Source of the DNA: Nitrospina sp.
GTDB taxonomy: Bacteria > Nitrospinota > Nitrospinia > Nitrospinales > Nitrospinaceae
Length of the DNA: 7,310 nt
Reading direction: 5' to 3'
NCBI GenBank assembly: GCA_004357365.1
Contig: SMVT01000093.1
Location: 1 to 7,310 of the forward strand
This document shows, piece after piece, positions 5,936 through 7,310 of the stretch (the stretch's first letter is position 1; each line of letters starts with the position of its first letter). Position numbers and translations under genes: made by a program. The notes below the pieces were generated by a model. That model was not told the origin of the DNA. It saw nothing but the letters and a program-made list of their open reading frames with translations, and did not search any database.

Positions 5936-5963
5936 CGGAAGCGCCTGAAAAGCAGGCGTCCGG
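5935..5963. repeat. Long stem-loop in the divergent intergenic gap
   Basis: CCGGA-(AG)-CGCCTG, loop AAAAG, CAGGCG-TCCGG: eleven pairs with a 2-nt bulge. No T-tract follows on either strand, so it is not a standard rho-independent terminator. It may be a leader-RNA structure for either flanking gene, or a dispersed genomic palindrome. The rest of the 128-bp gap (5892-6019) shows no coding frame I would support. Confidence 0.45.
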
Positions 5964-6010
5964 ATCGAAAAGCGACTGCGGAACGGACTTCAAATAAAGC
6001 TTTTAAACTG

Positions 6011-6020
6011 TGGCATGCCA
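6011..6020. promoter_or_regulatory. 10-bp palindrome at the wbpA-type start codon
   Basis: TGGCATGCCA is a perfect palindrome whose last base is the A of the ATG start. It could be a small operator half-site pair or chance; no Shine-Dalgarno is visible in the same place. Confidence 0.2.
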
Positions 6021-7310
6021 TGCTTCTGGAAAAAATCAAATCCAAACAGGCAAAAATCGGAATTATCGGGTTGGGGTACGTCGGTCTGCCGCTGGTCATT
6101 GAATTCGGCCGGGCGGGATTCCAGGTGGTGGGACTGGATATCGACGCCGCCAAAGTGGAACGGCTGAACCGGGGAGAAAGTTATATCCGGCACATCCCGT
6201 CGGAAAAAATCCGGGACCTGATCGAACAGCACCGTTTCGAATCGACCGCCGACTTCTCCAAGACCTCCGGGTTGGATTGTATTTTGATCTGCGTGCCGAC
6301 TCCGCTGAACACCCACCGGGAACCGGACATGAGTTTCATCGTGTCGACCGCCCGCCAGATCGCCCCGCACCTGCGTGCGGAACAAATGGTGATCCTCGAA
6401 TCCACCACCTATCCGGGAACCACCCGGGACGTGCTGATTCCCGAGCTGGAATCGGGGTCCGGCCTGAAGGCGAATCAGGATTTTCACGTCGTCTACTCTC
6501 CCGAACGGGAAGACCCCAACAACAAAAATTTCACCACCGGCACCATTCCCAAAGTGATCGGCGCCGATTCGGACTATGCCCTGGAATGCGCCAATACGCT
6601 TTACCTTTCATTCATCAATAAAACGGTTCCCGTTTCCAGCACGATGGCGGCGGAAGCCACCAAGTTGATGGAAAACATTTTCCGGTCGGTCAACATCGCG
6701 CTGGTGAACGAACTGAAAGTCATTTTCGACCGGATGGGGATCGACATCTGGGAGGTGATCCAGGCGGCCAGCACGAAACCTTTCGGCTACATGCCGTTTT
6801 ATCCCGGCCCGGGCCTGGGCGGGCATTGCATTCCCATCGACCCGTTTTATCTGACGTGGAAGGCGCGGGAATACGGCATCACCACCCGCTTTATAGAGCT
6901 GGCGGGCGAGATCAACGTGGGCATGCCGGAATACGTCGTGAAAAAAATATTGCTGGCGTTGAACGACAAAGGCATCAGCCTCAAAGAGAGCCGGGTGCTG
7001 ATCCTCGGCTTCGCCTACAAAAAAAATATCGACGATGACCGCGAATCTCCCAGTTACAGAATTATGGAGCTGTTGTTACAATATGGAGCTCAAGTGGACT
7101 TCCACGACCCTTACATCGAAACCATCGGAACGAAACGGGAGTATCCGCAGTTTTTCGGCAAACAACGAGTGCCTCTTGAAAACCTCAGCCGGTTCGACGT
7201 CACGGTGATTCTGACCGATCACTCGGAATACGATTATGAAGCCATCGTCCGGCAATCGAATCTGGTGGTGGATACCCGAAACGCCTGCGCCAAAATTAAA
7301 TCGGATAAAG
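6020..7310 (+). CDS. wbpA: Nucleotide-sugar dehydrogenase, WbpA/UDP-GlcNAc 6-dehydrogenase type (3' end outside window)
   Basis: A cytoplasmic UDP-sugar 6-dehydrogenase that oxidises the C6 alcohol of a UDP-hexose, most likely UDP-GlcNAc as in WbpA, to the uronic acid with two NAD+. 430 codons are present without a stop, close to the full family length, so only a few residues should be missing. Visible: the NAD-binding GLGYVG (17-22), VPTPL (92-96), ESTTYPGTT (127-135), SPERED (160-165), catalytic-site Lys215 (EATKLMEN), FRSVNIALVNELK (221-233), the catalytic Cys270 in GPGLGGHCIPIDP, and the UDP-binding C-terminal domain with AYKKNIDDDRESP (332-344). Start ATG 6020 gives the usual short family N-terminus before the Rossmann fold; the frame stays open upstream without another start codon, and I see no clear Shine-Dalgarno. 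Such genes sit in O-antigen and capsule loci. Family is certain; UDP-GlcNAc rather than UDP-Glc or UDP-ManNAc is inferred from overall resemblance. Confidence 0.93.
   Translation, partial: MLLEKIKSKQAKIGIIGLGYVGLPLVIEFGRAGFQVVGLDIDAAKVERLNRGESYIRHIPSEKIRDLIEQHRFESTADFSKTSGLDCILICVPTPLNTHREPDMSFIVSTARQIAPHLRAEQMVILESTTYPGTTRDVLIPELESGSGLKANQDFHVVYSPEREDPNNKNFTTGTIPKVIGADSDYALECANTLYLSFINKTVPVSSTMAAEATKLMENIFRSVNIALVNELKVIFDRMGIDIWEVIQAASTKPFGYMPFYPGPGLGGHCIPIDPFYLTWKAREYGITTRFIELAGEINVGMPEYVVKKILLALNDKGISLKESRVLILGFAYKKNIDDDRESPSYRIMELLLQYGAQVDFHDPYIETIGTKREYPQFFGKQRVPLENLSRFDVTVILTDHSEYDYEAIVRQSNLVVDTRNACAKIKSDK

Noticed and set aside
5625..5948. A 107-codon + strand frame with a hydrophobic N-terminus (FFQFLPVLVGFFLVLVIF)
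   Set aside because: It mirrors the lysine-rich minus-strand ORF, where antisense AAA and AAG give Phe and Leu. The frame has no supporting motif, and the opposite strand has good ribosome binding sites.
5990..6487. Minus-strand frames opposite the wbpA-type gene
   Set aside because: The + strand frame carries all catalytic and binding motifs of the UDP-sugar dehydrogenase family, so these are shadows.

Overview
The window reads as ordinary bacterial chromosome from a Gram-negative with mid-range GC. Coding density is high, one protein has a Sec-type signal peptide, and two are lipid-carrier glycosyltransferases. The protein style would fit Nitrospinota or a deltaproteobacterial-type lineage, but that is a low-confidence impression and nothing in the sequence fixes the taxon. 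There are no rRNA or tRNA genes, CRISPR arrays, insertion sequences or phage genes.

Layout. Bases 1-803 (+) hold the 3' half of an AMP-forming acyl-CoA ligase (FadD-like), cut by the left edge. Its last 56 bp overlap, tail to tail, a block of three minus-strand genes. In transcription order (right to left) these are an exported TPR plus FGE/SUMF1-fold protein (5414-4125) and two tandem paralogous GT-C (GT39/PMT-like) membrane glycosyltransferases (4063-2441 and 2391-748). Gaps of 61 and 49 bp suggest co-transcription. A sigma70-like promoter precedes the first gene, and a second candidate (TTGACA, 18 bp, TATCCT) precedes the glycosyltransferase pair. A small lysine-rich minus-strand ORF of unknown function lies at 5891-5556. 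The right end (6020 to edge, +) is a nearly complete nucleotide-sugar dehydrogenase of the WbpA type, which supplies UDP-uronic acids for surface polysaccharides.

How the genes may work together. The right half looks like the edge of a surface-glycan locus: WbpA makes an activated uronic acid, and the GT-C enzymes would transfer a sugar from a polyprenyl-phosphate carrier on the periplasmic side. The FGE-fold protein has a signal peptide, so it should act in the same compartment. It lacks both catalytic cysteines of true formylglycine-generating enzyme, so a binding or scaffold role is more likely than sulfatase activation. This combined role is inference.

Most interesting points: the exported cysteine-less FGE-fold/TPR protein next to two GT-C paralogs; a 10-C homopolymer inside that gene between its two domains; a 53-bp perfectly identical block shared by the two glycosyltransferase genes inside otherwise diverged DNA; a strong GC drop at the 3' end of one paralog; and three stem-loops at 5899-5963, one of which would mask the Shine-Dalgarno sequence of the small ORF. 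I found no convincing wholly new system.
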